Positions 6,883-13,231 of a stretch of 13,231 nucleotides of DNA are shown here, piece after piece. The DNA is from Spongiibacteraceae bacterium UBA5047. GTDB lineage: Bacteria; Pseudomonadota; Gammaproteobacteria; Pseudomonadales; Spongiibacteraceae. The translations under genes were made by a program, and so were the position numbers. The notes below the pieces were generated by a model. The model did not search any database and was not told the origin of the DNA. It saw only the letters and a list, made by a program, of their open reading frames with translations. The stretch spans positions 1 through 13,231 of the forward strand of contig DIBR01000044.1 in assembly GCA_002415025.1 (NCBI GenBank). Direction: 5' to 3'. Within the stretch, counting starts at the first letter, position 1. Each line of letters starts with the position of its first letter.

Positions 6883-7584
6883 TCACGACAGGCAGCGGAT
6901 ATCGGCAAAGGACCGGCTCACCGGAAAATCGTGCTCCCCGGCAGCGGCATTGCCCGGCCTGAGCAGCAGGCAGGTTTGAAAACCCGCCTCACGCGCCGCC
7001 GCCAGCTCGGCTACTACATCAGACAAAAACAGCAACTGACCGGCTGCAACACCTATCTCCTCGCTGATGCGCCGGTAACTTTCACACTCACGCTTGCCGC
7101 CGATGGTCGTATCAAAATGCCCTTCAAACAAGGGCAGTAAATTGCCCGCCTCGGAAAATTCAAAAAACAATTTCTGCGCCAGCACTGAACCGGACGAATA
7201 CACGTAGAGGCCAAGACCGGCATTTTTCCATGCCTGCAATTGCGGGGCGACATCGGAGTACACGTACGCGCGATAATCGCCGCTGCGATACCCCGCCTCC
7301 CAGATAAAACCTTGCAGCGCCTTCAGCGGCGTCACTTTTTTATCGTCGCGAATCCATTGCAACAATTGTGTTATCTGGCCGTCGCGATCACTCTCCGGCA
7401 ATCCTGATTCGCGCGCAACCTCTGCCAGCACCTCTTTAACATCCGGCCGATCACAATGCTCACGCACAAATTCCGGGAGCTTGTCTGCCGCGTAAGGAAA
7501 CAAAACATCATGCACAAAAGAAATCGAGCTGGTGGTGCCTTCAATATCGGTCACAATGGCTTGCAGGTTTCTGAATTCCTGCAT
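6883..7584 (-). CDS. mtnC: Enolase-phosphatase E1 (methionine salvage)
   Basis: This HAD-superfamily cytosolic enzyme converts 2,3-diketo-5-methylthiopentyl-1-phosphate to the acireductone by enolisation and dephosphorylation. Of 233 residues, motif I is Asp13-Ile-Glu15-Gly-Thr-Thr18 (DxEGTT is specific to E1). Motif II is VYSSGSVLAQKLFF (about 127-140). FDTTIGGKRE (about 157-166) is the conserved lysine region, and FLSDVVAEL (about 186-194) is motif III. Its ATG (7582-7584) overlaps the mtnD stop by one base (TGATG), so translation is probably coupled. The last 12 or so codons (SRSFADIRCLS-stop) lie inside the terminal unit of the downstream tandem repeat array. FADI near the end is normal for the family as far as I recall, which suggests the gene is intact and is the source of the repeats. 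Confidence 0.97.
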   Translation of the reverse strand: MQEFRNLQAIVTDIEGTTSSISFVHDVLFPYAADKLPEFVREHCDRPDVKEVLAEVARESGLPESDRDGQITQLLQWIRDDKKVTPLKALQGFIWEAGYRSGDYRAYVYSDVAPQLQAWKNAGLGLYVYSSGSVLAQKLFFEFSEAGNLLPLFEGHFDTTIGGKRECESYRRISEEIGVAAGQLLFLSDVVAELAAAREAGFQTCLLLRPGNAAAGEHDFPVSRSFADIRCLS

Positions 7585-8129
7585 CAGTTTTCAAGCCGCG
7601 AATAGTGTTCCGCAATATCACTGCCCGTGTAGTGCGCCACCCAGCCTTCCTGATTATTGAAAAATCGAATCGCCACCAACGATGGCTTCGGCCCCATATC
7701 AAACCAGTGCGGCGTATTCGCCGGCACGCTGATCAGATCACCTTTCTGGCACAGCACCTCATAGACTTTACCGTCGATGTGCAGGGAAAAAAGCCCTTGC
7801 CCATCAACAAAAAAACGCACCTCGTCTTCGGTGTGCGTGTGCTCGGAGAGAAACTTGTTGCGCAGCGCCTCCTTGTCCGGGTTGCTCGCATTCAGGCTGA
7901 TGACATCGACCGTCTGGTAGCCTTCGTCGGCAACCAGCCGCTGGACATCGCTGTCGTAAACGGCCAGCACTTTGTCACTGTCATCGCCTGCCTTCACGGC
8001 TGCACCGGCTTGCCATTGTTCGAAACGCACACCGGCGATTTTCAGACTGGCGGCGATATCAGCCGGATTGCTGCAGTACTCCAGCACGCTCCCCGGCTGC
8101 TGATCGCTATAAACTTTAAGCTCACTCAT
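7584..8129 (-). CDS. mtnD: Acireductone dioxygenase
   Basis: This cupin-fold metal dioxygenase oxidises the acireductone. The Fe form gives the keto acid precursor of methionine plus formate, and the Ni form makes an off-pathway product with CO. Its 181 residues are typical. The four metal ligands are visible as His97, His99, Glu103 and His141 (HTHTEDE and NTPHWFD), one position off the numbering of the Klebsiella enzyme. The cupin core continues through FFVDGQGLF and KGDLISVPAN. A GGGAG ribosome binding site precedes the ATG. It lies 16 bases after mtnB and overlaps mtnC by one base, so the three form an operon. Which metal is used cannot be read from sequence. Confidence 0.98.
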   Translation of the reverse strand: MSELKVYSDQQPGSVLEYCSNPADIAASLKIAGVRFEQWQAGAAVKAGDDSDKVLAVYDSDVQRLVADEGYQTVDVISLNASNPDKEALRNKFLSEHTHTEDEVRFFVDGQGLFSLHIDGKVYEVLCQKGDLISVPANTPHWFDMGPKPSLVAIRFFNNQEGWVAHYTGSDIAEHYSRLEN

Positions 8130-8145
8130 GTTTTCACTCCCACAA

Positions 8146-8775
8146 TCAGGGCGGTGCTAGCCGACAACGCCGAATCTCCAGCTCACATTGAAATAAAAAG
8201 TCCAGGGCCTCCAACTCGCGTTCACAGGCCTTCAGGCTGTCACCCCAGCAGTAAACCCCGTGACCACGGATAACATAGGCAGGGCAATCGAGGTGGCTAT
8301 CCAGATATGCATCAACCTCGTCGGCCAGCTCATCAATGGCCTGGGTGTTTTCGAAAATCGGAATCACCAGCTCGCCGCTATGTGTCTCGATACCGGCAAA
8401 GGCCTTTTGCAGTTCATAACCGCGCAAGCGCACGCTGTTATCGCTCACCAATAGCGACAGCACCGTAGCCGCCGGTGAATGGCAGTGCAGCACGGCTTCC
8501 AGCGCAGGAAAGCGCCGGTACAGGCGTGTGTGTAAAAGCGTTTCGGCAGAGGGCTTGCCGCCATCAACAGGTTTGCCGTCAAAATCTACCGCCAGAAAAT
8601 CCTGTTCGGTCAGCTTGCCCTTGTGATACCCCGATGCAGTAACCAGCACGGCATTGCTACTGAGCCGCATGGAAAAGTTGCCGCTGGTCGCCGGCACCCA
8701 GCCTCTCGCGTGCAGCTCGCGCCCGGTAGCAGCGAGTGCTCGCGCTTTCTGCCAATAATCATTGTTTGCCGTCAT
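8146..8775 (-). CDS. mtnB: Methylthioribulose-1-phosphate dehydratase
   Basis: This zinc-dependent class II aldolase/adducin-fold enzyme dehydrates 5-methylthioribulose 1-phosphate in the methionine salvage pathway. The 209-residue protein shows PATSGNFSMRL (about 28-38, phosphate binding), ASGYHKGKL (47-55), zinc ligands His97 and His99 in HCHSPAA, and His172 in RGHGVYCWG. A conserved acid follows RGY (Glu121, YELQKAF). It is the first gene of mtnB-mtnD-mtnC. AAGG lies eight bases before the ATG. The earlier pathway genes (mtnA and mtnP or mtnN/mtnK) are not in the window and must be elsewhere. Confidence 0.97.
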   Translation of the reverse strand: MTANNDYWQKARALAATGRELHARGWVPATSGNFSMRLSSNAVLVTASGYHKGKLTEQDFLAVDFDGKPVDGGKPSAETLLHTRLYRRFPALEAVLHCHSPAATVLSLLVSDNSVRLRGYELQKAFAGIETHSGELVIPIFENTQAIDELADEVDAYLDSHLDCPAYVIRGHGVYCWGDSLKACERELEALDFLFQCELEIRRCRLAPP

Positions 8776-8836
8776 TACACTACCTTGCCGGAATGTTTGC
8801 CCGACAGGAATTTTGACCTGCCGACACGAGTGCCGC

Positions 8837-8845
8837 AGTATAGCA
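8837..8845 (-). promoter_or_regulatory. Extended -10 promoter for mtnBDC
   Basis: The minus strand reads TGCTATACT here, an extended -10 (TGn followed by TATACT, one change from TATAAT). No good -35 is visible at 16-18 bases upstream, which suits the extended -10 class. Transcription would begin near 8830, giving a leader of about 55 bases to the mtnB ATG. On the plus strand, TTGACC (8813-8818) and CAGTAT (8836-8841), 17 bases apart, could be a weak overlapping promoter for the divergent P450 gene. Confidence 0.45.
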
Positions 8846-8888
8846 AGCAGCAGGTTTTGGTCACACTAAATAGCATCGGGACAGCACT

Positions 8889-10127
8889 ATGACAGCAACA
8901 GCTTCACTCAAGGATTTTGACCTTTTCCATCCCGACACAATTGAGAACCCCTACCCCTTTTTTGCTGCCCTGCGCCGGGAAGCACCGCTGTACGAACTCC
9001 CGAACGGCGCCTACTACCTGATAAGCCGGTTTGACGACGTACAGAAAGCGGTGATGGATACCGAGACCTATTCGTCCAATCTGGTCGCTGTGCTCACCCA
9101 GAACACCGGCGCACAGAACGCCGAACTTGTGCAGCTTTCCGGAGGCGATGCTCAGGCAAGCGATGTACTGGCAATCGCTGATCCGCCACGTCATACCCGC
9201 CAACGCAAAGTCAGCAACCGGGCGTTTACCATGCGCCGGGTTGCCGCCATGAAAAGTCGTATTCGCAATCTGGCGGAATCACTGATTCAGCGCTTTGACA
9301 GGAACCAGCCGGTGGATTGGGTCGCACAGTTTGCGGTGCCGCTGCCCATGACCATTATCATTGAACTACTCGGCTTTCCAACGAAGGACATGGCCCAGCT
9401 GAAAACTTTGTCTGACTCTTCCGTTGCGTTACTGAGCGGCATAAACAGTGAAGAGCAGCTCGCATACCACGCCGGCAAAATTGGCGAGCTGTTTCAGTAC
9501 TTGTCAGCGCATTTCGATCAGGCCCTGGTCGCACCCCCCGATAATGTGCTGGGCGATCTGGTCACTGCCTACCGGGATGAACCCGAGCATTTCAGCCGTG
9601 ACGAAGTCGTCTCTATTTTGCTGCAACTGCTCACAGCCGGTAACGAAACGACAACCAGCCTGATTGGCAGCGCCCTGATGCTTTTACTCAGGGAGCCCGG
9701 CCTGCAGGATCGCTTGCGCGAGCAACCGGAGCTGATTCCCAATTTTATTGAAGAGGCCTTGCGACTGGAATCTCCCTTTCACGGGCATTTTCGCCAGACC
9801 CTGCGCGACACGACGGTATCCGGCCAGCACCTGCCTGCAGGCAGCCGGGTGATGCTGCTATGGGCCGGCGCAAACCGGGACGAAGAACGTTTTGCCAACG
9901 CCAACAAGATTGAGCTTGAGCGGGAACGCCCGAAACAGCATCTGGCTTTTGGCTATGGCATTCATCACTGCATTGGCGCCGCCTTGGCGCGCATGGAAGC
10001 CGAGGTTGCAATTCAGACGGTGCTGCAAGCCGGCGGGAAATTGCAGTTGAATGAGCACAATCACTTTCGCCACACCCCCAGCCTGTTTATTCGCAGCCTC
10101 AGTGAACTGTGGATTGATCTCGCGTAA
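8889..10127 (+). CDS. Cytochrome P450, soluble bacterial class I type
   Basis: This haem-thiolate monooxygenase is predicted to act in the cytosol with electrons from a separate ferredoxin and reductase; the substrate is not known. The 412-residue length is that of soluble bacterial P450s and there is no membrane anchor. The sequence opens with DLFHPDTIENPYPFFAALRR. DPPRHTRQRKVSNRAFT is the C-helix haem-propionate block. The I helix has AGNETT (250-255), with the Glu253/Thr254 acid-alcohol pair intact. ExxR is Glu289-Ala-Leu-Arg292. The haem loop FGYGIHHCIG places the thiolate at Cys361. GGGA lies about eight bases before the ATG. No redox partner is adjacent; the YfhL-type ferredoxin 4 kb away is not an obvious candidate. 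It is divergent from mtnB, and its last 29 bases overlap the convergent acyltransferase gene. Confidence 0.95.
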   Translation: MTATASLKDFDLFHPDTIENPYPFFAALRREAPLYELPNGAYYLISRFDDVQKAVMDTETYSSNLVAVLTQNTGAQNAELVQLSGGDAQASDVLAIADPPRHTRQRKVSNRAFTMRRVAAMKSRIRNLAESLIQRFDRNQPVDWVAQFAVPLPMTIIIELLGFPTKDMAQLKTLSDSSVALLSGINSEEQLAYHAGKIGELFQYLSAHFDQALVAPPDNVLGDLVTAYRDEPEHFSRDEVVSILLQLLTAGNETTTSLIGSALMLLLREPGLQDRLREQPELIPNFIEEALRLESPFHGHFRQTLRDTTVSGQHLPAGSRVMLLWAGANRDEERFANANKIELERERPKQHLAFGYGIHHCIGAALARMEAEVAIQTVLQAGGKLQLNEHNHFRHTPSLFIRSLSELWIDLA

Positions 10128-10725
10128 TGCTTTCATCGGAACGCACATAGCATTCGGGGTAACGCGCCACAACACTATCGTAGGACGAACGAATGGCCCG
10201 TATATCGCTGTCAGCATTGTCGCCGGGGTAAAACGGTTCCCATATGCCCGCGCGGCGCCCACCAAAGTCTAGGTAGCAACGCACCACCGGCACCCGCGCC
10301 TGGCGGGCGATATGATAAAAACCGCGCCGCCACTCCTCAACACGACTGCGCGTACCCTCGGGCGCGATAATCAGAACCATTTCTTCGGCCTGCTCGAATT
10401 CCCTGGCCATTTGATCTACAAAATTATGCTGACTACTGCGCTCAACCGCGATACCTCCCAGCCAACGCAATACGCTACCGAAAGGGCCGACAAACAAGGT
10501 ATGTTTGATCATGAATTTAACGCGGCGTTTCAGGAGCAGACCAACCGGGAACATCAAAAGAAAGTCCCAGTTGCTGGTATGGGGCGCAATAATCAAAACG
10601 TATTTACGCTCAGCGGGTGCCTCGACATGATGAGTCCAGCCCCGCCATTTCAGAAGAAACAGCGATACCACGGTCAGTCCGCGAATAATCCAGGGGTGAT
10701 CAAAAATATTGGGGGCTTTGTGCAT
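10099..10725 (-). CDS. PlsC-like lysophospholipid/glycerol-3-phosphate acyltransferase family protein
   Basis: This is a membrane-associated acyltransferase, probably moving an acyl chain from a thioester donor onto a lysophospholipid or another alcohol. The 208 residues carry the family motifs in order: His49-TSNW-Asp54 (the HX4D catalytic motif, as HTSNWD), GGIAVER (90-96, motif II) and EGTR (123-126, motif III). One hydrophobic segment precedes the active site (about 12-26). The APHTSNWDF form suggests a divergent family member rather than the essential PlsC, and substrate is unknown. The ATG at 10725 is chosen; an in-frame TTG at 10731 is an alternative, and neither has a clear ribosome binding site. 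It lies 33-39 bases after the lipoprotein gene and is probably the last gene of the operon with it. The 3' end overlaps the convergent P450 gene by 29 bases. Confidence 0.85.
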   Translation of the reverse strand: MHKAPNIFDHPWIIRGLTVVSLFLLKWRGWTHHVEAPAERKYVLIIAPHTSNWDFLLMFPVGLLLKRRVKFMIKHTLFVGPFGSVLRWLGGIAVERSSQHNFVDQMAREFEQAEEMVLIIAPEGTRSRVEEWRRGFYHIARQARVPVVRCYLDFGGRRAGIWEPFYPGDNADSDIRAIRSSYDSVVARYPECYVRSDESITRDQSTVH

Positions 10726-10764
10726 ATCCAACCCGTTTCATCGGCACAGCGATACAAAACCCGG

Positions 10765-11634
10765 CTACTTTCCACAACCGGATTCGCTCAAGCGACTAAT
10801 ATCTTCGGTGATTTTCGCCAACTCGGCAAGCATGCGCGCACGCTGCTTTTCAGTCAGAGACTGTTCCAGCGCCAGCAAAAGCTGTTGCGCCGAGCGCTGA
10901 TTGGCGAGCAAACGCTCCCTCTCAGCCGCGGAGTAGAAACGGCCCGGGTGCAACAGCAGGTCCGTTAGCTCCACCAAAAATGACTCGCCTGTGCGCTGCT
11001 TCATCAGGGCGGCAAACTGCTCCCGCCACCGTTCCCGACGCTCGTATATCAGGCCATAAACATTATCGGCATCTTGCGCCCAGACTTGCGCCAGCTGAAT
11101 CTGCTGCTTGCTGATACTGCCGGCCCAACGGCGCATGGCATCGCGCACACGCTCGACCCGCAGCTTCACCAGCTTTTTCGCATCTACCGAAACATATTCC
11201 TTGTAAAAATCCCGGTTCTTTTCGGAAAATTCGTCCAGCATCTGCTGCACCTGCTCATCATCAAGGCTTTGCAGTACAGGCAGGCTTTCGTCCAGAGCCT
11301 TTGACAATAGCAGCTCCCAGAACTGCAAAGCCCGCCCTGACAATTCCTGCAAAGTACCCGCATCCAGATTCGCAGGAACATCCGGGGCTAGCGTGGCAGA
11401 TACATCCCGAAGATAAATGCCATAACGCGGCATTTCGACAGAGCAATGCCAGCCAAGAATATCATCGAGTGCCCGATCAAATTGCCGCTGCTGCTCACGA
11501 TTCAGCTCAACATAATCATCCAGTGCCCAATTGATAAACCAGTCCGCATTCCGATAGGCAAAGCGATTGCTGCTGCAGCCGGCCAGGCTCAACAGAACAA
11601 GGCACACTATCCAGAAGCGGGCCGCACCGTTCAT
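10765..11634 (-). CDS. DUF6279-type lipoprotein, function unknown
   Basis: The 289-residue protein starts with a signal peptide ending in a clear lipobox, Leu-Ala-Gly-Cys20. The mature protein should be lipid-anchored at the periplasmic face of a membrane. Ser-Ser after the Cys (no Asp at +2) favours the outer membrane by the classic sorting rule. The segment FAYRNADWFINWALDDYVELNREQ, with WHCSVEMPRY further on, matches what I remember of the DUF6279 lipoproteins of Pseudomonas and relatives. The rest is predicted almost all-helical and charged, with coiled-coil potential (about 110-280). Function is not established for the family. Its ATG overlaps the upstream P450 stop in an ATGA junction, implying coupled translation. 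The acyltransferase follows 33 bases on. Confidence 0.83.
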   Translation of the reverse strand: MNGAARFWIVCLVLLSLAGCSSNRFAYRNADWFINWALDDYVELNREQQRQFDRALDDILGWHCSVEMPRYGIYLRDVSATLAPDVPANLDAGTLQELSGRALQFWELLLSKALDESLPVLQSLDDEQVQQMLDEFSEKNRDFYKEYVSVDAKKLVKLRVERVRDAMRRWAGSISKQQIQLAQVWAQDADNVYGLIYERRERWREQFAALMKQRTGESFLVELTDLLLHPGRFYSAAERERLLANQRSAQQLLLALEQSLTEKQRARMLAELAKITEDISRLSESGCGK

Positions 11635-13004
11635 GCGCTTCGGGCAACCAATTGTATGGTTGCCGGCTCGGCACTGCGCGCCACCCCGCCAATCTGGCGC
11701 GACGACGGCTCACATTCGCGGCTTAGCAACTTCAGGTCAAAGCGCTCAAGTACAGCAGCCACCACAGTTTTGCACATCATGTGGGAAAACTTTTGCGCCG
11801 GGCAGGCATGCTTGCCATGACCAAAAGTGCTCACCTGCTCCTTGCCACCGGGCGTCAGCTCCGGCTTCAGCCGGTTGCCTTCATAGTGGTCGGGGTCGAA
11901 CGCGGACAACGCTTCAGTGTCGGCGTTTTTTACCGACAACAAGGTGGTCACATACACGCCCTTATTGACCGTATAACGCTCAGACTCTGTCTCAACCTCT
12001 ACGGGCTCCAGCACCTTGCGCAGGGTAATTGAGCGTTGTGACAGCCGCACAGACTCCATCAGCACCTGCTCCAGATACTTCATACTGTCCAGTGCATCGA
12101 TATTGCTGCGCCACTGCGAACCAAACTGCTGCTCTGTGGCAGAAATTTCCTCGCGAACCTTGCCTGCCACGTCGGGGTACTGCAGCAATCGCACCAGCAC
12201 CCACGCAATGGCCGCGTAGAGATTGGATAAAAAACCCTGATTGGTATTGATGCAATTGTGGGCCACCCGACGCTGCAGCTCCTCGCCGTCAAATGCAGAA
12301 AAATGCCGGTAAAGATAGGCCAGGGTGTCGTCGCTGTTATCCAGATCCAGCCCGGAGGCAAGTTCGGTCAGCAATTCACGAATTGCCGCGATGGCAGCCT
12401 TCTCTCCGGCCTTATTTGACTTCAGTGTATGCAGAGTCTGGGCCGGGTCGACAAAAGCCTTCTCCTGATCCAGCACATCAAACTGGGCCTTGAGACGGGG
12501 CCAGTACTCATCACTGGCGGCCTCCTTGCAAATCCACAGGCCGTAGCCAATACGCTGCTCCAGCGTGCGCACGACATCAAAGACTTCCAGCTCGCTAAAG
12601 TTAGCCCAGCGGTTTAATTCCTGATCGAGAACGCTGTTGGTTATGGCCAGATAACGCGGCAACTGTTTTTTGACCAGCAGCTGATAAAACAGATTGAGGT
12701 CCGTATCGAGAAAAAGCTCTGTGGGCGTTTTGAAGCTGAGCAGGTCGAAGGTCGCAAAGCCGAAACTGGCCTTTTCTTCCGGCAGCGCATAAAGGCTTTC
12801 AAGCCCCTTTGGCGAAAACACGCAGAACAGTTTATAGCCAAAGACATCCAGTAAAAAAGTATCGCCATAGTCCTTGCGCAGCGCCGCAAGATATTCGGTG
12901 GCGTTTTCAGCAAAGCGCAACCCGGCGCCAATGTGTGCCAGCTCGTCGGCAACGATAGGGGGTTTGGGTGTAACGAGAATACGCAGCTCGGTGTTGGCAT
13001 CCAT
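11631..13004 (-). CDS. Cytochrome P450 of eukaryotic-like (CYP51/CYP7/CYP8-type) layout with unusual I helix
   Basis: This is a haem-thiolate enzyme with unknown substrate. From the ATG at 13004 it has 457 residues, and no N-terminal membrane anchor is visible. The start PPIVADELAHIGAGLRF, then LRKDYGDTFLLDVFGYKLFCVFSP, follows the N-terminal pattern of CYP51 and mammalian-type P450s. ExxR is Glu317-Ser-Val-Arg320. FDPDHYEGNR is the PERF-like region, and FGHGKHACPAQ gives the thiolate at Cys401. In the I helix, where monooxygenases have an acid-Thr pair, I read Ser260-Asn261 (NQGFLSNLYAA) by spacing to ExxR, so normal oxygen activation is doubtful. The frame stays open to a GTG at 13133, but those 43 extra residues do not look like P450 sequence. 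The stop overlaps the lipoprotein start by four bases (ATGA). Confidence 0.92.
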   Translation of the reverse strand: MDANTELRILVTPKPPIVADELAHIGAGLRFAENATEYLAALRKDYGDTFLLDVFGYKLFCVFSPKGLESLYALPEEKASFGFATFDLLSFKTPTELFLDTDLNLFYQLLVKKQLPRYLAITNSVLDQELNRWANFSELEVFDVVRTLEQRIGYGLWICKEAASDEYWPRLKAQFDVLDQEKAFVDPAQTLHTLKSNKAGEKAAIAAIRELLTELASGLDLDNSDDTLAYLYRHFSAFDGEELQRRVAHNCINTNQGFLSNLYAAIAWVLVRLLQYPDVAGKVREEISATEQQFGSQWRSNIDALDSMKYLEQVLMESVRLSQRSITLRKVLEPVEVETESERYTVNKGVYVTTLLSVKNADTEALSAFDPDHYEGNRLKPELTPGGKEQVSTFGHGKHACPAQKFSHMMCKTVVAAVLERFDLKLLSRECEPSSRQIGGVARSAEPATIQLVARSA

Positions 13005-13231
13005 AACAGAGGGCCCGTTATTGTAGTGTGTGTTATATACGCGGTCTGGCAACAGCCTGATCAGGGCCAGTACACCACAATCTTGTTGAACTACAAACGC
13101 CGACGGTTCTCCAGGCGGGATTCCATAGGGCACCTCTGATTAATTCGGTAATGGCTCAGCGGAGTCACTGGCGTGCACTGGCGAGGCGCAGCGCGAAGGT
13201 CAAGGGTTGTTCTCCTTGACGAGCGTTGCAA
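13005..13231. other. Upstream region of the P450-lipoprotein-acyltransferase operon
   Basis: No gene is supported here. On the minus strand TATATAAC (13039-13032) and TACAAT (13025-13020) are -10-like, but neither has a good -35 at the right distance, so the promoter is unresolved. A direct repeat CACTGGCG occurs at 13166-13173 and 13176-13183 (10-base period). A small hairpin, GTCAAGG (13199-13205) with CCTTGAC (13214-13220) around an 8-base loop, lies near the window end. It could be a regulator site or part of another dispersed repeat. Confidence 0.4.

Larger units (their letters stand above)
6453..6920. repeat. Four-copy diverged tandem repeat array containing REPs and mtnC-tail copies
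   Basis: This is the long non-coding stretch between ggt and mtnC. Four units run head to tail: 6453-6549 (97 bp), 6550-6685 (136 bp), 6686-6795 (110 bp) and 6796-6909 (114 bp). A fifth beginning at 6910-6920 lies inside mtnC. Shared blocks in order are GGCTCATCGCTTAGCAAGGCC, CACA-TATCCAGAGGCA, a REP hairpin read on the minus strand, and a block ending AGCGGATATCGGCGAAG. The last block is homologous to the real 3' end of mtnC: translated on the minus strand the unit junctions give MSQPFVGIRCLS-stop, MSRSFAYIRC and MSQPFADA, against mtnC's VSRSFADIRCLS-stop. The array probably arose by tandem duplication from the mtnC end and then decayed. No convincing gene lies in it. Confidence 0.85.

Noticed and set aside
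6453..6920. CRISPR-like repeat array
   Set aside because: Units are about 100-136 bp, diverged, contiguous with no unique spacers, and no cas gene is near. They are tandem duplications with REPs.
6868..7140. A 90-codon plus-strand open frame over the repeat/mtnC end
   Set aside because: It is antisense to the well-supported mtnC, starts within the repeat array and has no recognisable family or ribosome binding site.
7605..8273. A 222-codon plus-strand open frame opposite mtnD and mtnB
   Set aside because: It is a shadow of two genes with complete catalytic motifs on the other strand. Its sequence shows no fold or motif.
8776..8888. SAM or other riboswitch upstream of mtnB
   Set aside because: The leader would be only about 55 bases, and I could find no conserved aptamer helices or anti-terminator pairing.
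13005..13133. GTG at 13133 as the start of the second P450
   Set aside because: The 43-residue extension does not resemble P450 N-termini or a membrane anchor, and overlaps -10-like AT-rich DNA. The ATG at 13004 fits the family better, although its ribosome binding site is weak.

Overview
The window carries about 14 protein genes on roughly 13.2 kb of moderately GC-rich DNA. It looks like the chromosome of a gammaproteobacterium, probably a marine or environmental relative of the Pseudomonas/Cellvibrionales groups. The reasons are the mutM, coaD, YfhL-type ferredoxin and gamma-glutamyltransferase linkage (familiar from Pseudomonas), the mtnB-mtnD-mtnC order, the short MetF, a DUF6279-type lipoprotein, and several REP-like palindromes between genes. 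I cannot name the species. No phage, plasmid, CRISPR, tRNA or rRNA signal was seen.

Layout. 1-822 (+) is metF, with its start codon on the first base of the window. It converges on a CorA/ZntB-type metal transporter gene (872-1840, -), and an 18-bp-stem hairpin separates the two. 1841-2110 holds a REPIN-like inverted pair of REP sequences. 2111-6417 (+) is a tight run: luciferase-like flavin oxidoreductase, mutM, coaD, 2[4Fe-4S] ferredoxin and ggt, followed by a terminator-like hairpin. 6453-6920 is a non-coding array of four diverged tandem repeats (97-136 bp each). The units carry GTAG-type REP hairpins and decayed copies of the last codons of the neighbouring mtnC gene. 6883-8775 (-) is the methionine-salvage operon mtnB-mtnD-mtnC. 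A divergent intergenic region with a good extended -10 promoter leads to a soluble bacterial cytochrome P450 (8889-10127, +). The last block, 10099-13004 (-), is a translationally coupled set: an unusual P450, a DUF6279-type lipoprotein and a PlsC-like acyltransferase. The 3' end of this set overlaps the first P450 convergently.

How the genes fit together. MetF makes 5-methyl-THF for methionine synthesis, and MtnB/C/D return the methylthio group of S-adenosylmethionine by-products to methionine, so two methionine-related units lie within 9 kb. The mutM-to-ggt run is housekeeping: DNA repair, coenzyme A, Fe-S electron transfer and glutathione turnover. The P450-lipoprotein-acyltransferase operon is the least explained part. 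Its P450 resembles eukaryotic-type families, and by eye it lacks the usual acid/alcohol pair of the I helix, so it may not be an ordinary monooxygenase. The other notable structure is the mtnC-tail/REP repeat array.
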